64,000 nt of DNA from JAFGBI01 sp964454025 (GCA_964454025.1 CAYVRP010000020.1:26370-90369), one strand, 5' to 3'; counted from the stretch's first letter, positions 17,877-27,165 are shown. Translations and numbers: made by a program. Notes: generated by a model not told the origin, from the sequence alone.

Positions 17877-18923
17877 GTGAGCTCCAACGCCGGGGCACCT
17901 GACCCGAATCATCCCACCGCGCTCGCGACCCCTCCGGGGCTCGGCCTGGTCGTGATCGGTCGGAACGAGGGGGAACGGCTGAAGGCTTGCCTGCGCTCGG
18001 TGCGGTCGGAGGTGGCGCCCGTCGTGTACGTCGACTCGGGCTCCACGGACGGGTCCGTCGAGGCCGCCCGCGCCCTCGGCGCCGACGTGGTCGAGCTCGA
18101 CATGACCCGCCCCTTCACCGCGGCGCGGGCCCGCAACGCGGGGTTCCACCGGCTGCTGGAGCGCGCACCCGAGACGGAGCTGGTGCAGTTCGTCGACGGC
18201 GACTGCGAGGTACAGCCCGGGTGGCTCGCGGCCGGTGCCCGCGCGCTCCAGGCCGATCCGACCGTGGTGGCCGTCTGCGGGCGGATCCGCGAGCGACACC
18301 CCGAGCGCTCGATCTACAACGCGCTCTGCCAGCTCGAGTGGGACTCCCCGACCGGGTTCGTCCCCTCCTGCGGCGGCAACGCGATGCTGCGCGCGGGGGC
18401 GTTCCGCGCCGTCGGCGGGTTCCGGCCAGACCTGATCGCTGGCGAAGAGCCGGACCTCTGCCAGCGCCTGCGCGACGCCGGGGGGCGCATCCTCAAGATC
18501 CCCTGCGAGATGGTGACGCACGACGCGGACCTGCTCCGGTACTGGCAGTGGTGGCGGCGCGCCGTGCGCTGGGGCTATGCGTCGGCGCAGCTCGCGCACC
18601 TGCACGCCCATGCGGAGGGTCCGCACGGGTGGCGGACGACGCTGAACAGCGCCTTCTGGACGGTGGGACTGCCCGCCGCCACCCTGGCGGCCACGCGGGT
18701 GACCCCGGCGGCGAGCGTGGCCCTCGCCGCCTACCCGCTGCGGATGTTACGCCTCTACGTCCGCCAGCGGCAGCGCGGTGTCGACCATGGAGTCGCGCTC
18801 GCGCACGCCGCGCTCAACACGACCGACAAGGTGGCGGAGCTCTACGGAGCGGCCCGCTTCGGCTGGGCGCTGGCGACCGGACGCAGCGCGCGCATCATCG
18901 AGCACAAGCCCCCTCCCCGCTGA
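17877..18923 (+). CDS. Family 2 glycosyltransferase
   Basis: 348 residues from the GTG at 17877. The GT-A fold is clear: 'GLVVIGRNEGERLKACLRSV', 'VVYVDSGSTDGSVEAAR', the nucleotide/metal motif 'VQFVDGDCEVQPGWL', an acceptor region 'FVPSCGGNAMLRAGAFRAVG' and 'GEEPDLCQRLRDAGG'. The C-terminal third has hydrophobic, membrane-associating stretches. It transfers a sugar from a nucleotide donor to an unknown acceptor, probably for an envelope polysaccharide or glycolipid. It stands alone, 56 bp before the Nif3-family gene. Confidence 0.85.
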   Translation: MSSNAGAPDPNHPTALATPPGLGLVVIGRNEGERLKACLRSVRSEVAPVVYVDSGSTDGSVEAARALGADVVELDMTRPFTAARARNAGFHRLLERAPETELVQFVDGDCEVQPGWLAAGARALQADPTVVAVCGRIRERHPERSIYNALCQLEWDSPTGFVPSCGGNAMLRAGAFRAVGGFRPDLIAGEEPDLCQRLRDAGGRILKIPCEMVTHDADLLRYWQWWRRAVRWGYASAQLAHLHAHAEGPHGWRTTLNSAFWTVGLPAATLAATRVTPAASVALAAYPLRMLRLYVRQRQRGVDHGVALAHAALNTTDKVAELYGAARFGWALATGRSARIIEHKPPPR

Positions 18924-18966
18924 GCCGCGCCGGCCCTCGCCCCTCGCGCGGGCGGCCACGCCGTCC

Positions 18967-18972
18967 TACCAT
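18967..18972 (+). promoter_or_regulatory. -10-like TACCAT box, near-leaderless
   Basis: TACCAT ends 7 nt before the ATG at 18980. There is no Shine-Dalgarno and no clear -35 hexamer. Confidence 0.4.
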
Positions 18973-18979
18973 CGCGTCC

Positions 18980-19822
18980 ATGCCGCTCCCGCTCGCGTCC
19001 GTCGTCGCCGCCCTCGAGACGCTGGCGCCGCTCGCGCTGGCGGCGAGCTGGGACAACGTGGGGCTCCTAGTGGAGCCGCCGCCGGGGCGCGACGACGTCG
19101 TGCGTCGCGTCTTGCTCACTATCGACCTCGGGGAGCGGGAGCTCGAGGAGGCCCTCGCGTCTGGGTGCGAGGTCGTCGTCGCCTACCACCCGCCGATCTT
19201 CCAGCCGCTGTCGCGCCTCACCCGGGCCAGCGCCGCGGAGCGGGTGGTGCTCCGCGCCATCGCCCACGGGGTCGCGCTCTACTCGCCGCACACGGCGCTC
19301 GACGCGGTCCCCGGCGGCGTCAACGACTGGCTGCTCCAGGCCTTCGGGGACCGGGTGCGGGAGGTGCGCGCCCTCGCGCCAGCGCCCGACCCCGAGGGCG
19401 TGCACGCGGCGGGCGGCGGCGCGGTCGCGGGGGCCGGCCGCCGGGCGGTGCTCGACCCGCCGCTCGCGCTCGAGGCCGCCGTCGCCGCCGTCAAGCGGCA
19501 CCTCGGGCTCGAACGCGTGCGCCTGGCGGCGGCGGAGCGCCACGCCGCAGGCGAGCCGATCCGGTCGGTCGCCGTCTGCCCCGGCGCGGGCGGCTCGCTG
19601 TTCGCCGGCGTGCGCGGCGCGAACCTGCTCTGGACCGGGGAGCTCCGGCACCACGACGTCCGCGCCCACAACGCGGCGGGCGCCTCCGTCATCCTCTGCG
19701 ACCACACCAACACGGAGCGCGGCTACCTCCCCTTGCTCGCCGAACACCTCCGCGCGCGCCTCGGCGGCGCCGTCGAGGTCACGGTTTCGGCGCGCGATCG
19801 GGATCCGCTCGACGTCGTCTGA
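18980..19822 (+). CDS. Nif3-like dinuclear metal centre protein
   Basis: 280 residues. The Nif3/YbgI (GTP cyclohydrolase I type 2-like) motifs appear in order: 'SWDNVGLLV', 'VVVAYHPPIF' (usually HHP; here Tyr-His-Pro), 'LYSPHTALDAVPGGVNDWL', 'LLWTGELRHHD' and 'CDHTNTERGYL'. The His, Asp and Glu residues of these motifs bind two metals in known structures. The cellular role of the family is poorly defined. It converges on the BtaB-like gene. Confidence 0.88.
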   Translation: MPLPLASVVAALETLAPLALAASWDNVGLLVEPPPGRDDVVRRVLLTIDLGERELEEALASGCEVVVAYHPPIFQPLSRLTRASAAERVVLRAIAHGVALYSPHTALDAVPGGVNDWLLQAFGDRVREVRALAPAPDPEGVHAAGGGAVAGAGRRAVLDPPLALEAAVAAVKRHLGLERVRLAAAERHAAGEPIRSVAVCPGAGGSLFAGVRGANLLWTGELRHHDVRAHNAAGASVILCDHTNTERGYLPLLAEHLRARLGGAVEVTVSARDRDPLDVV

Positions 19823-19867
19823 GCGCGCCGCCCGGCCCGCGGACGATCCCCGCCCCCGACCCCATCC

Positions 19868-20479
19868 TCAGGGCGCGTCGAGCTCGCCGAGGACGTAGTA
19901 GCGCCCGAGCCCGTGCCGAACGCGCGCGCCCACCCCGTCCAGCACCGCGTCGGCGAGCGGGGTGACGTGGAACGCGGCGAGCCAGCGGCGGAGCCCGCGG
20001 CGCGCGAGCGAGGGCAAGCCCGCGAGGTCCGAGAAGTCGACGACGACCACCTTGCCGCCCGGGGCTAGCGCGCGCTGGGCGTTGCGGAGCGCTGCCACCG
20101 GGTCGGAGACCATGGAAAGGCAGTACGAGAACAGGACGCGGTCGGGGCGGCGGCCCTCGAGCAGCGCCACCAGATCGGCGTCCTCGGCGAAGCCGTGCTG
20201 GAGCCGGGCCCAGGGCGCGCGGGCGCGGACGTGGGCGAGCATCGCGTCGGAGGCGTCGAGCCCGCCCAGGAGCGCCGCGGGCCGCGCGGCGTGGAGCCGG
20301 CGCAGGTTGCGGCCGGTGCCGACGCCGACCTCGACCAGGGCACCCCAGGGCTCGGCGAGCAGCTCGCGCAACGCGACGTCGCGCCCGAAGAGGTAATACT
20401 TGCGCGTGACGTCGTAGAAGTGCCGCGAGATCCCGTAATAGCGGTTCAGGAAGGCGCGGTGCTCGGTGCGGTCCGACAT
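19868..20479 (-). CDS. btaB: SAM-dependent methyltransferase, BtaB-like
   Basis: 203 residues from the ATG at 20479, preceded by GAGGA. The class I Rossmann motifs are 'LVEVGVGTGRNLRRL', 'LLGGLDASDAML', 'VLFSYCLSMVSDP' and 'LAPGGKVVVVDFSDL'. The N-terminus 'FLNRYYGISRHFYDVTRKYYLFGRD' resembles BtaB, which trimethylates the amino group of diacylglyceryl homoserine to give the betaine lipid DGTS. The symbol rests mainly on the gene 80 bp upstream being BtaA-like. Without that neighbour it would be a generic methyltransferase. Confidence 0.7.
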   Translation of the reverse strand: MSDRTEHRAFLNRYYGISRHFYDVTRKYYLFGRDVALRELLAEPWGALVEVGVGTGRNLRRLHAARPAALLGGLDASDAMLAHVRARAPWARLQHGFAEDADLVALLEGRRPDRVLFSYCLSMVSDPVAALRNAQRALAPGGKVVVVDFSDLAGLPSLARRGLRRWLAAFHVTPLADAVLDGVGARVRHGLGRYYVLGELDAP

Positions 20480-20559
20480 GGTCCTCGGGGACGGGTGCGA
20501 GCGCCGCCCGCGGCGCGGGGCGGCTCTGGTGAGCCGTCTTCGCGCGGTGCCGGCAGGGG

Positions 20560-21684
20560 TCAGTGGGTGACGGTGTAGAAATTCACCCGGCGATACTGCC
20601 GGGTCCGGTCGAGCTCCGTCGCGATGCGGGACGCCTCGACGTCGAGCCTCAGGTGGCGATCCATCCCGTGGCGCTCGACGAGCGAGCCGTCCTCGACGGT
20701 CCGGTAGAGCACGCGGGCGCCGTCCTTGCTGGTGCGGACGATCTCGTCCAGAAGCTCCCTCTGCACCGGAGCGGGCATCCAGTCCACGGCGTCGCACAGG
20801 GTGTAGTGCGTCCAGGTGCCCGGACCCGCGCTCCGGAGGGTGTCGAAGAGGTTACCGTTGGCGTAGCTCATCGTCGTGGTGGCGCGCCTGCTCTCGCGGT
20901 GGTGGCACTCCCGGAGGTAGGGCGGCACCGCGTCCGGCCGGTCGTGGTTGAAATGCCCGGCGATCGCGTACCAGGCGAACCAGTTGCGCTCGAGGTCCGT
21001 CTCCGCGACGCGCTTCAGATGGCTGACGAGGAAGGTCGGCAGATCCGTCCGCTCGGTCTTCAGGATCCGGTCGCGCTGGCTGTAGTTGACGCCGAGGGCG
21101 ATGAGCTGGAGCGGCGAGTTCAGCGCCGCGCGCACCCACGGCCGTCGTACCACGCGGCCAAAGGCCTGCTCGATGGCGCGCTGGCGGTCGGCCACGGTTT
21201 CCCCGATACGGCGCCGGAGCCACTCGGCGTCGGTGTGGGTGACCGCGCGCACGCCCTTGAGCATCTGCGCGGTCAGCCCCTCCTGCACCATCGATTTTTC
21301 GAAGATGCGCCAGTGAAGCTTCCAGTAGGCACGGATCCAGCGCGGCAGCGGGGAAACCAGGCGCCGCACGACGCGCTCGGCACTCGGGTGGCGCCCGAAC
21401 CCGAACAGGGCGTAGAGCTCCTCGTGCGACTCGAGGCAGCGCACCGCCGAGGCCTTGAGCGCGGTGAGAGCGAGGTGGTGGGGGTTGATGTCGACGGCGT
21501 CGACGCGACGGGGGTTGCGCGAGAGGTGGTTGGCGACGCCGCAGCCGGCGGCCGAGATGCACAGCACGCTGCTGTCCTCGTTCACCCCCAGGAACCGCTC
21601 GTCGACCTCCGTGTCCTCCCACAGGATGTTGTAGACGAACGCGTTCTTGAACAGCTTCTCGAACGTCCAGTCACGCAGCGGCAT
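20560..21684 (-). CDS. btaA: BtaA-like 3-amino-3-carboxypropyl transferase (DUF3419)
   Basis: 374 residues. DUF3419/BtaA landmarks: 'LFKNAFVYNILWEDTEVDE' near the N-terminus, 'VLCISAAGCGVANHLSRNP' (a modified SAM loop), 'VDAVDINPHHLALTALKASA', and near the C-terminus 'YTLCDAVDWMP' and 'GARVLYRTVEDGS'. BtaA moves the 3-amino-3-carboxypropyl group of SAM to diacylglycerol, the first step of betaine lipid (DGTS) synthesis. Followed by the BtaB-like methyltransferase. A ribosome-binding site (GGAAGG) and a TTGATT-N16-TAACGT promoter lie upstream. Confidence 0.82.
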   Translation of the reverse strand: MPLRDWTFEKLFKNAFVYNILWEDTEVDERFLGVNEDSSVLCISAAGCGVANHLSRNPRRVDAVDINPHHLALTALKASAVRCLESHEELYALFGFGRHPSAERVVRRLVSPLPRWIRAYWKLHWRIFEKSMVQEGLTAQMLKGVRAVTHTDAEWLRRRIGETVADRQRAIEQAFGRVVRRPWVRAALNSPLQLIALGVNYSQRDRILKTERTDLPTFLVSHLKRVAETDLERNWFAWYAIAGHFNHDRPDAVPPYLRECHHRESRRATTTMSYANGNLFDTLRSAGPGTWTHYTLCDAVDWMPAPVQRELLDEIVRTSKDGARVLYRTVEDGSLVERHGMDRHLRLDVEASRIATELDRTRQYRRVNFYTVTH

Positions 21685-21730
21685 CGGCCTTCCACTTCAT
21701 ACCGCTCCCGGAGCGGGCGCCGGTGCACGG

Positions 21731-21758
21731 ACGTTACGGTGCCGGCCCCGGAAATCAA
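21731..21758 (-). promoter_or_regulatory. Sigma70-like promoter of the btaAB pair
   Basis: On the minus strand, TTGATT-N16-TAACGT, giving a leader of about 40 nt with a GGAAGG ribosome-binding site before the ATG at 21684. Confidence 0.5.
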
Positions 21759-21881
21759 GCGACGATACGGTGAACACCGGTGCAGGCCACGGCGACGGCG
21801 GCGGTCGCCGCGGGGCACCGAGGGGCGGAAAGCCGGCCGCTTCGCGGCGCCGGGGCCGGCGGCGGGGCGGAGGTGATGACC

Positions 21882-21909
21882 TTGGCAGGGCCACGGTCCA
21901 CGTTACCCT
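21882..21909 (+). promoter_or_regulatory. Sigma70-like promoter, near-leaderless
   Basis: TTGGCA-N16-TACCCT; the -10 box ends 8 nt before the ATG at 21918. No ribosome-binding site is present. Confidence 0.5.
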
Positions 21910-21917
21910 GCTCGGCG

Positions 21918-22595
21918 ATGTCGGCAAGCACGCTGGCCCGTGAGCTGCCCGCGATCGAGCTCGAGCTGCTCGAGGAGTCTCCGCCGCTGAACGCGGCGGG
22001 CTTTCTGCGCCTGGTCCGCCGGCGCTACCGCGCGCGCTACCCGGACGGAACCACGAGCGAGCCGTTCGCGTACGATTGCGTGACCCGGGACGCCCTCGAC
22101 GCCGTGATCATCGCCGCCCACCACCGCGTCGGAGGCCGGGTCCACGTCTATCTGCGGAGCGCGCTGCGCCCCCCGCTCCTCGCGCGGGACCCGGGCCGGT
22201 CCGCGGTGCCCGAGCGGGGCGGGGCCAGCCTCTGGGAGCTGCCGGCGGGGCTCGTCGAGCCGGGCGAGGAGTCGACCGCCCTCGGCGTGGCGGGCGCGGC
22301 CCGGCGGGAGCTCCTCGAGGAGCTCGGCTTCGACGTGTCGGTCGAGCGCCTCGCGCCGCTCGGCCCGAGCACGTTCCCGGCGCCGGGGTTCGTCGCGGAG
22401 CGCCACTACTTCTTCGAGGTGGAGGTGGATCCCGCCGCGCGGTGCGAGCCGTCGCTCGACGGGTCACCGCTCGAGCGGGGCGGGGTGGTCGTGGACGTGG
22501 ACCTCGACGACGCGCTCGCCCTGGCCGCCGCCGGGGAGCTGGCCGACGCGAAGACCGAGCTCGGGCTGCGCCGGCTCCGGGAGCGCTGCCGGTGA
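21918..22595 (+). CDS. Nudix hydrolase
   Basis: 225 residues from the ATG at 21918. The Nudix box reads 'GLVEPGEES' then 'AARRELLEELGF', with the RE..EE metal-binding Glu residues intact and about four extra residues in the first loop. The loop before it, 'GGASLWELPAGL', is typical of ADP-sugar or NDP-sugar pyrophosphatases (WELPAG). It hydrolyses a nucleoside diphosphate linked to another group; an ADP-ribose/ADP-sugar type substrate is inferred. The stop overlaps the start of the NAD kinase (GTGA), which hints at a shared nucleotide metabolism role. Confidence 0.85.
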   Translation: MSASTLARELPAIELELLEESPPLNAAGFLRLVRRRYRARYPDGTTSEPFAYDCVTRDALDAVIIAAHHRVGGRVHVYLRSALRPPLLARDPGRSAVPERGGASLWELPAGLVEPGEESTALGVAGAARRELLEELGFDVSVERLAPLGPSTFPAPGFVAERHYFFEVEVDPAARCEPSLDGSPLERGGVVVDVDLDDALALAAAGELADAKTELGLRRLRERCR

Positions 22596-23482
22596 CCCGG
22601 GTGGTCGTCGTCGCCAAGCGGACCAACATCGCCCGCTTCGTCGAGGAGGCTCACGATCCGCGCGTGCGCCTCCTGCTGGAGCAGCGCGATCCGGTGGTGA
22701 AGCGCTGGCAGAGCGCCCATGACGAGCACCTGCGCACCGTCGAAGAGGTGCTACGCGTGCTCGACTCCCACGGCGTCCACGTCGTCGTCATCGAGAACCC
22801 CCACGTCGCGTTCGACACCACGGACGCGGATCTGGTGGTCACCATCGGCGGCGACGGCACCCTGCTCGCGGCGTCGCACGACGTCGGCGAGACGCCCATC
22901 CTCGGCGTCAACAGCGCGCCGAGGTCGAGCGTGGGTTTCTACTGCGCCGGCCACGCGGGCAACGTCGCGACCCTGTTGCCAGCGGCGCTCGCCGGCCGGG
23001 CGCCGTCGGTCCGCCTCGAGCGGATGCAGGTGACGGTGGACGGCGGGGTCCGGTCGCGGCGGGTCCTGAACGAGGCGCTCTACTGCCACGCCTCGCCGGC
23101 GGCGACCTCCCGCTACATCGTCCGCGTCGGCCGGCGCCGCGAGGAGCACCGGTCCAGCGGGTTCTGGGTGGGGCCCGCCGCCGGCTCCACCGCGGCGCAG
23201 CGATCGGCGGGCGGCCGGGTGCTGCCGCTCGACTCCCGCGCGCTGCAGTTGGTGGTCCGCGAGCCCTACGCGGCGCCCGGGGAGCGCTTCGAGCTCCTGC
23301 GGGCGGTGGTGGAGCCGCCCGGGCGCATCGTGGTCAAGAGCAAGATGCTCGAGGCCTGCATGTTCCTCGACGGCCCCTACAAGCGGGTGGACCTCGCGCT
23401 CGGAGAGGAGGCGGTCTTCTCGCTATCCCCTGAGCCACTGACCGTCATCGGGCTCGGCCGCCGCCGCGCGCGGGCGCGGTAG
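22592..23482 (+). CDS. nadK: NAD kinase family protein
   Basis: 296 residues from a GTG overlapping the Nudix stop. The diphosphate-binding motif 'VVTIGGDGTLL' is at about 82-92; the NE motif is 'RRVLNEALYC'; the third motif reads 'FWVGPAAGSTAAQRSAGG', a variant of the canonical GSTAYxxSAGG that resembles NADK3-type enzymes. The enzyme would phosphorylate NAD or NADH to NADP(H) in the cytoplasm. The second catalytic motif is less canonical than in bacterial PpnK, so donor and acceptor preference are open. Confidence 0.82.
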   Translation: MTRVVVVAKRTNIARFVEEAHDPRVRLLLEQRDPVVKRWQSAHDEHLRTVEEVLRVLDSHGVHVVVIENPHVAFDTTDADLVVTIGGDGTLLAASHDVGETPILGVNSAPRSSVGFYCAGHAGNVATLLPAALAGRAPSVRLERMQVTVDGGVRSRRVLNEALYCHASPAATSRYIVRVGRRREEHRSSGFWVGPAAGSTAAQRSAGGRVLPLDSRALQLVVREPYAAPGERFELLRAVVEPPGRIVVKSKMLEACMFLDGPYKRVDLALGEEAVFSLSPEPLTVIGLGRRRARAR

Positions 23483-23551
23483 GAGCCCGGGGGCTCTTGC
23501 TCGCGGTCGGGCCGCCGGGTAGCCTCCGGGCGTCGCGAGGTCGGGTCCGCG

Positions 23552-24037
23552 ATGAGCACGGAGAGGGAAGCCCAGGGCACCGTCGTCGTCGTAGACGACG
23601 AGGCGATGGTCCTCCAGAGCCTGCAGACCTACCTCGGCCTCGAGACGGACTTCCGGGTCCTCACCTTCACCTCCGCGCGCGCGGCGCTCGAGCACCTCGC
23701 GACCGAGGACGCCGACGTCGTCATCTCGGACTTCCTGATGCCGGAGATGGACGGGATCTCGTTCCTCGCCCGCGTGCGGGAGCTCCGGCCGGAGGTGCCG
23801 CGGGTCATCCTCACGGGGTACGCCGACAAGGAGAACGCCATCAAGGCCATCAACGAGGTCGGGCTCTATCAGTACCTCGAGAAGCCCTGGAACAACGACG
23901 ACCTCCGCCTGGTGGTGCGCAACGGGATCGAGAAGAAGCGCCTCATCGAGCGCCTCGCCGCCAAGGTCCGGGAGGTCAGCGCGGCCAACGGCGAGCTCGA
24001 ACGCCTCCAGCAGGAGATCCTGCGCGCGTTCGCGTGA
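23552..24037 (+). CDS. Single-domain response regulator (RpfG/CheY-type receiver)
   Basis: 161 residues. The receiver is complete: acidic pair 'VVVDDEAMV', phosphoacceptor in 'DVVISDFLMPEMDG', the Thr in 'VILTGYAD' and the Lys in 'YLEKPWNNDDL'. The 'KPWN' form is typical of receivers associated with HD-GYP or cyclic-di-GMP signalling. A C-terminal coiled-coil of about 35 residues follows, with no output domain. No kinase lies adjacent, so it is probably an orphan taking phosphate from a distant kinase. Confidence 0.85.
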   Translation: MSTEREAQGTVVVVDDEAMVLQSLQTYLGLETDFRVLTFTSARAALEHLATEDADVVISDFLMPEMDGISFLARVRELRPEVPRVILTGYADKENAIKAINEVGLYQYLEKPWNNDDLRLVVRNGIEKKRLIERLAAKVREVSAANGELERLQQEILRAFA

Positions 24038-24185
24038 GGCCGCGGCGGATCCCGCGCCAGCACGGGGCGCGCGGGCTCCGATGGTCGAACGGCCGGCCCC
24101 GCGCCACGCTCCGTTCCTCGACGCCCCTGGGGCGACCGCTGCTGCATCCTTGTGGCGCCGGCGCTATCGTCATTCGAGCGCATTC

Positions 24186-25793
24186 ATGCCCAAGGACGCC
24201 ATCGAGCCCGGCCGCGTGCTCGCCGGACGCTATCGACTCGAAGCGCTGCTCGGCGAGGGTGGCTTCGGGACCGTCTGGAAGGCGCAACACCTCGTGCTCG
24301 AGGCGCCCGTCGCGGTCAAGCTCATCGACCCCGAGATCGCCGAGGACGAGGTCGCGGTCGAGCGCTTCCTGCGCGAGGCGAAGGCAGCAGCCAGCCTCCG
24401 CAGCCCGCATGTCGTCCAGATCCTGGATTACGGGGTCGACGGCGGGCAGCCGTTCATCGCGATGGAGCTGCTCGAGGGGGAGACGCTCGCCCACCGGATC
24501 AAGCGCCTGGGGCGGCTCGAGGCAACCGAAGCGCTGCGCATCCTCGGCCACGTCGCCCGCGCGATCGGGCGCGCGCACGAGGCGGGGGTCGTGCACCGCG
24601 ACCTGAAGCCCGAGAACGTGTTCCTGGTGCGGAACGACGACGAAGAGATCGCGAAGGTGCTCGATTTCGGCGTGGCCAAGCTCGACGCGACCAAGCTCGG
24701 CTTCCAGAGCACGGCCACGCGCACGGGCTCGCTGCTCGGCACGCCGTTCTACATGAGCCCCGAGCAGGTCCTCGGCAACAAGGAGGTCGACTACCGCTCC
24801 GATCTCTGGTCGCTGGGGGTCATCGCCTTCGAGATGATCACCGGCCGCCGCCCGTTCGTGAGCGACGGGCTCGGTGATCTGGTGCTGCAGATCACCGTGC
24901 ACCCGCTGCCGGTACCGTCGCAGTTCGCACCGGTCCCCGCCGGCTTCGACGCCTGGTTCCCGCGGGCCATGGCGCGCGACCCGAGCGCCCGGCTCGCGAG
25001 CGCGCGCGAGGTGGTGGAGACGCTGCGGGAGGCGCTCGACCTCGGCGCCGAGAGCGCGGACGCGGTGGTGACGGTGCCGGAGCCCGGGGAGGAGCTGCCC
25101 GCCGCCCTCAAGGCGCGCCGCCCGTACGCCACGGATCCGCCGCCGAGCCCCGCACGCCGCCGGGACGCCTCCACCGCGCCCACGATCCGCTTGAGCGAGG
25201 CGAACGCGCCGGTGCACGCAGAGGCGGCGAGCGCCGACGCCGGTCCCACGGTCCCGGACTTTCCCCGCGGCGCGCCTCCGGCGCGCGCTCGCAGCGACGG
25301 CGCCACGGTCAGCCCGTTCTCGGCACCGGCGGAGGCCCCGCGGCGGGGGCGGGGCTGGGGGCTCGGGCTCGGCGTCGCCGCGGGTGCGACCGTCATTGGT
25401 CTGCTAGGAGGCCTGGCGGCGTACCACCTCCGCGAACAGAACCGACCCCTGCCCGAGGTCGCTCCCCCCGAGGTGCACGCCGCGGCGACGACGGAGCTCG
25501 AACTTGCTCCAGGCGAGGTCCCGACCCCGCCCGCCGAGCCGAGCGCCGAGCCGAGCGCCGAGCCGAGCGCGAGCCCATCCGCAGGGGCGGAGCCGGCCGT
25601 GGAGGCGTCGACGGCGCCGTCCGCAGCCCCGTCCGCAGCCGCAGCGCCTCCCTCGGCCGCGAACGGCGACGAACCGCCGCCCGAGTGGCTGCCGAAGGAG
25701 GTCAACGGCCAGATCGTCAAGCCCGACTGGGCCCGCCCCGAGCCCGAGCCCCCCCCTCCGCCGCCGCCGGAGGACCGCAGCCCCTACGACTGA
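24186..25793 (+). CDS. Membrane-anchored Ser/Thr protein kinase
   Basis: 535 residues from the ATG at 24186. The Hanks kinase domain is complete: glycine loop 'LLGEGGFGTVW', VAVK Lys45, 'HRDLKPEN' (137-144), DFG (160-162), activation segment with 'GTPFYMSPEQ', and 'RSDLWSLGVIAFEM'. A single membrane helix lies near 391-414 ('GVAAGATVIGLLGGLAAYHL'). The outer region has 4-residue PSAE repeats and ends in a Pro/Glu-rich tail. No ligand-binding domain is seen. A TATCGT box ends 16 nt before the ATG. Confidence 0.9.
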   Translation: MPKDAIEPGRVLAGRYRLEALLGEGGFGTVWKAQHLVLEAPVAVKLIDPEIAEDEVAVERFLREAKAAASLRSPHVVQILDYGVDGGQPFIAMELLEGETLAHRIKRLGRLEATEALRILGHVARAIGRAHEAGVVHRDLKPENVFLVRNDDEEIAKVLDFGVAKLDATKLGFQSTATRTGSLLGTPFYMSPEQVLGNKEVDYRSDLWSLGVIAFEMITGRRPFVSDGLGDLVLQITVHPLPVPSQFAPVPAGFDAWFPRAMARDPSARLASAREVVETLREALDLGAESADAVVTVPEPGEELPAALKARRPYATDPPPSPARRRDASTAPTIRLSEANAPVHAEAASADAGPTVPDFPRGAPPARARSDGATVSPFSAPAEAPRRGRGWGLGLGVAAGATVIGLLGGLAAYHLREQNRPLPEVAPPEVHAAATTELELAPGEVPTPPAEPSAEPSAEPSASPSAGAEPAVEASTAPSAAPSAAAAPPSAANGDEPPPEWLPKEVNGQIVKPDWARPEPEPPPPPPPEDRSPYD

Positions 25794-25866
25794 ACGCGGA
25801 CCGTCGACGGCCGCTCGACGGAGGTGCCACCACGGGCGGGCGGGCTCGGTCCAAGCGCGGCAATGG

Positions 25867-26874
25867 TCAACGCACGGCGGCCACGCAGCGCGCCAGCGGG
25901 GGACTGCCGTAGTAGCCGCAGGCGGGGACGAGCGGCTCGTTGGAGCACGGCGGACAGTCCACGGCGCTGCAGTCGGCGCAGGCGCCGGGCGGCGGCGCGC
26001 CCGCGACGACGCAGGGATCGGAGTCCACGATCACCTGCGGGAACACCTCGGGGCAGGAGCAGCACTGGTTGTGGTCCGTCGCGATCTGACAGGTGATTTC
26101 CGCGGGATCGCACTCGTCGGAGAACACGCAGGTCCCGGACTCGTCGCGAATCACGACCCGGCTTGCCGGCTCGAAGTAGGTACAGCCCAGCATCAGGCAG
26201 CTCTCGGCCGCGGGACAGTCCTCCAACGACTCCTGCTGGTATCGATCCTCATAGGGAACCAGGCAGGGATCGGCCGGTGCGAGCGCGTCCGCCGCCACTG
26301 GTTGCGAGCAGCAGTCGTCGATCCGGACAGCGACGTAGCAGCCCATCATCGCGCCGCTGCCGGCCGCGCCGCCCTCGCCCGGTACGCCGCCCGCGCCCGC
26401 CGCCGGACCGCCCCCCGGGAGGGAGCCGCCACCCGCAGGAGCGCCACCCTCGGCACCACCAGCGCCTGCCGGTGCGGTGCCGCCAGGCGCGGCGCCGCCC
26501 GCAGGCGCTCCGCCGCTCGGCGCGCCGCCAGGCTCCGCGCCGGCGGACTCCGAGCCGCCAGGCTCCATGCCGCCGGTGGTGGCGCCGCCCGTCGTCGCCC
26601 CCCCGGACTGGCCACCGCCGAGCGACCCACCGCCGCTCGTGAATCCTCCCGTGCTCCGGCCACCGCTCGGCGCGCCGGCGGCGGGCCCCGCCCCACCGTC
26701 GTCTTCCGCCCCGGCCGAGCCACCGCCGCTCACGATCCCGCCGGCGCCACCGGCCGACGTCGTGCCGCCGTCATCCACCCCGTGCTGCTCCTCGCCACCG
26801 CAGGCGACCCCGCCCAGGGCGACGAGCATGCGCGACCAAACCAACGTTCCCTTCCGCTTCGAGGACCACGCCAT
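25867..26874 (-). CDS. Secreted lipoprotein with Gly-rich linker and Cys-rich C-terminus
   Basis: 335 residues. A signal sequence with a weak lipobox (GGVAC) precedes about 140 residues of Gly/Ala/Ser/Pro linker, then a 150-residue domain with about 18 cysteines in pairs such as 'DDCCSQP', 'DHNQCCSCPEVFP' and 'SAVDCPPC'. The last part likely folds through disulfides outside the cytoplasm. No function is recognised. Met16 (26829) would give a shorter signal peptide and is an alternative start. Confidence 0.65.
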   Translation of the reverse strand: MAWSSKRKGTLVWSRMLVALGGVACGGEEQHGVDDGGTTSAGGAGGIVSGGGSAGAEDDGGAGPAAGAPSGGRSTGGFTSGGGSLGGGQSGGATTGGATTGGMEPGGSESAGAEPGGAPSGGAPAGGAAPGGTAPAGAGGAEGGAPAGGGSLPGGGPAAGAGGVPGEGGAAGSGAMMGCYVAVRIDDCCSQPVAADALAPADPCLVPYEDRYQQESLEDCPAAESCLMLGCTYFEPASRVVIRDESGTCVFSDECDPAEITCQIATDHNQCCSCPEVFPQVIVDSDPCVVAGAPPPGACADCSAVDCPPCSNEPLVPACGYYGSPPLARCVAAVR

Positions 26875-27165
26875 CTCTCATTACACCTTCCTGGGTCAGG
26901 AGCGCCACGACGACGCCCCGCCCCGACTCGGAGCGAACGACCCAGCCGCGCAGTCTTGCAGGGTCGAACCGCCGCGAACCGCCCCGGACGCTCCGATCAC
27001 ATCCGTGACTCAGTCTGCCCTCGAGCGGGAGGCTCGTCCAACGGATCCGCGAGGCGCGCGTGCGCGACCGACTCCCTGCGGTCACCGCTCGCGCGCCCGC
27101 GCCTCAAACCCTCCAGATTCGCCGTGCCTTCGCGACGCCTCACCCCAATGAGCGAGGTGGCTACT

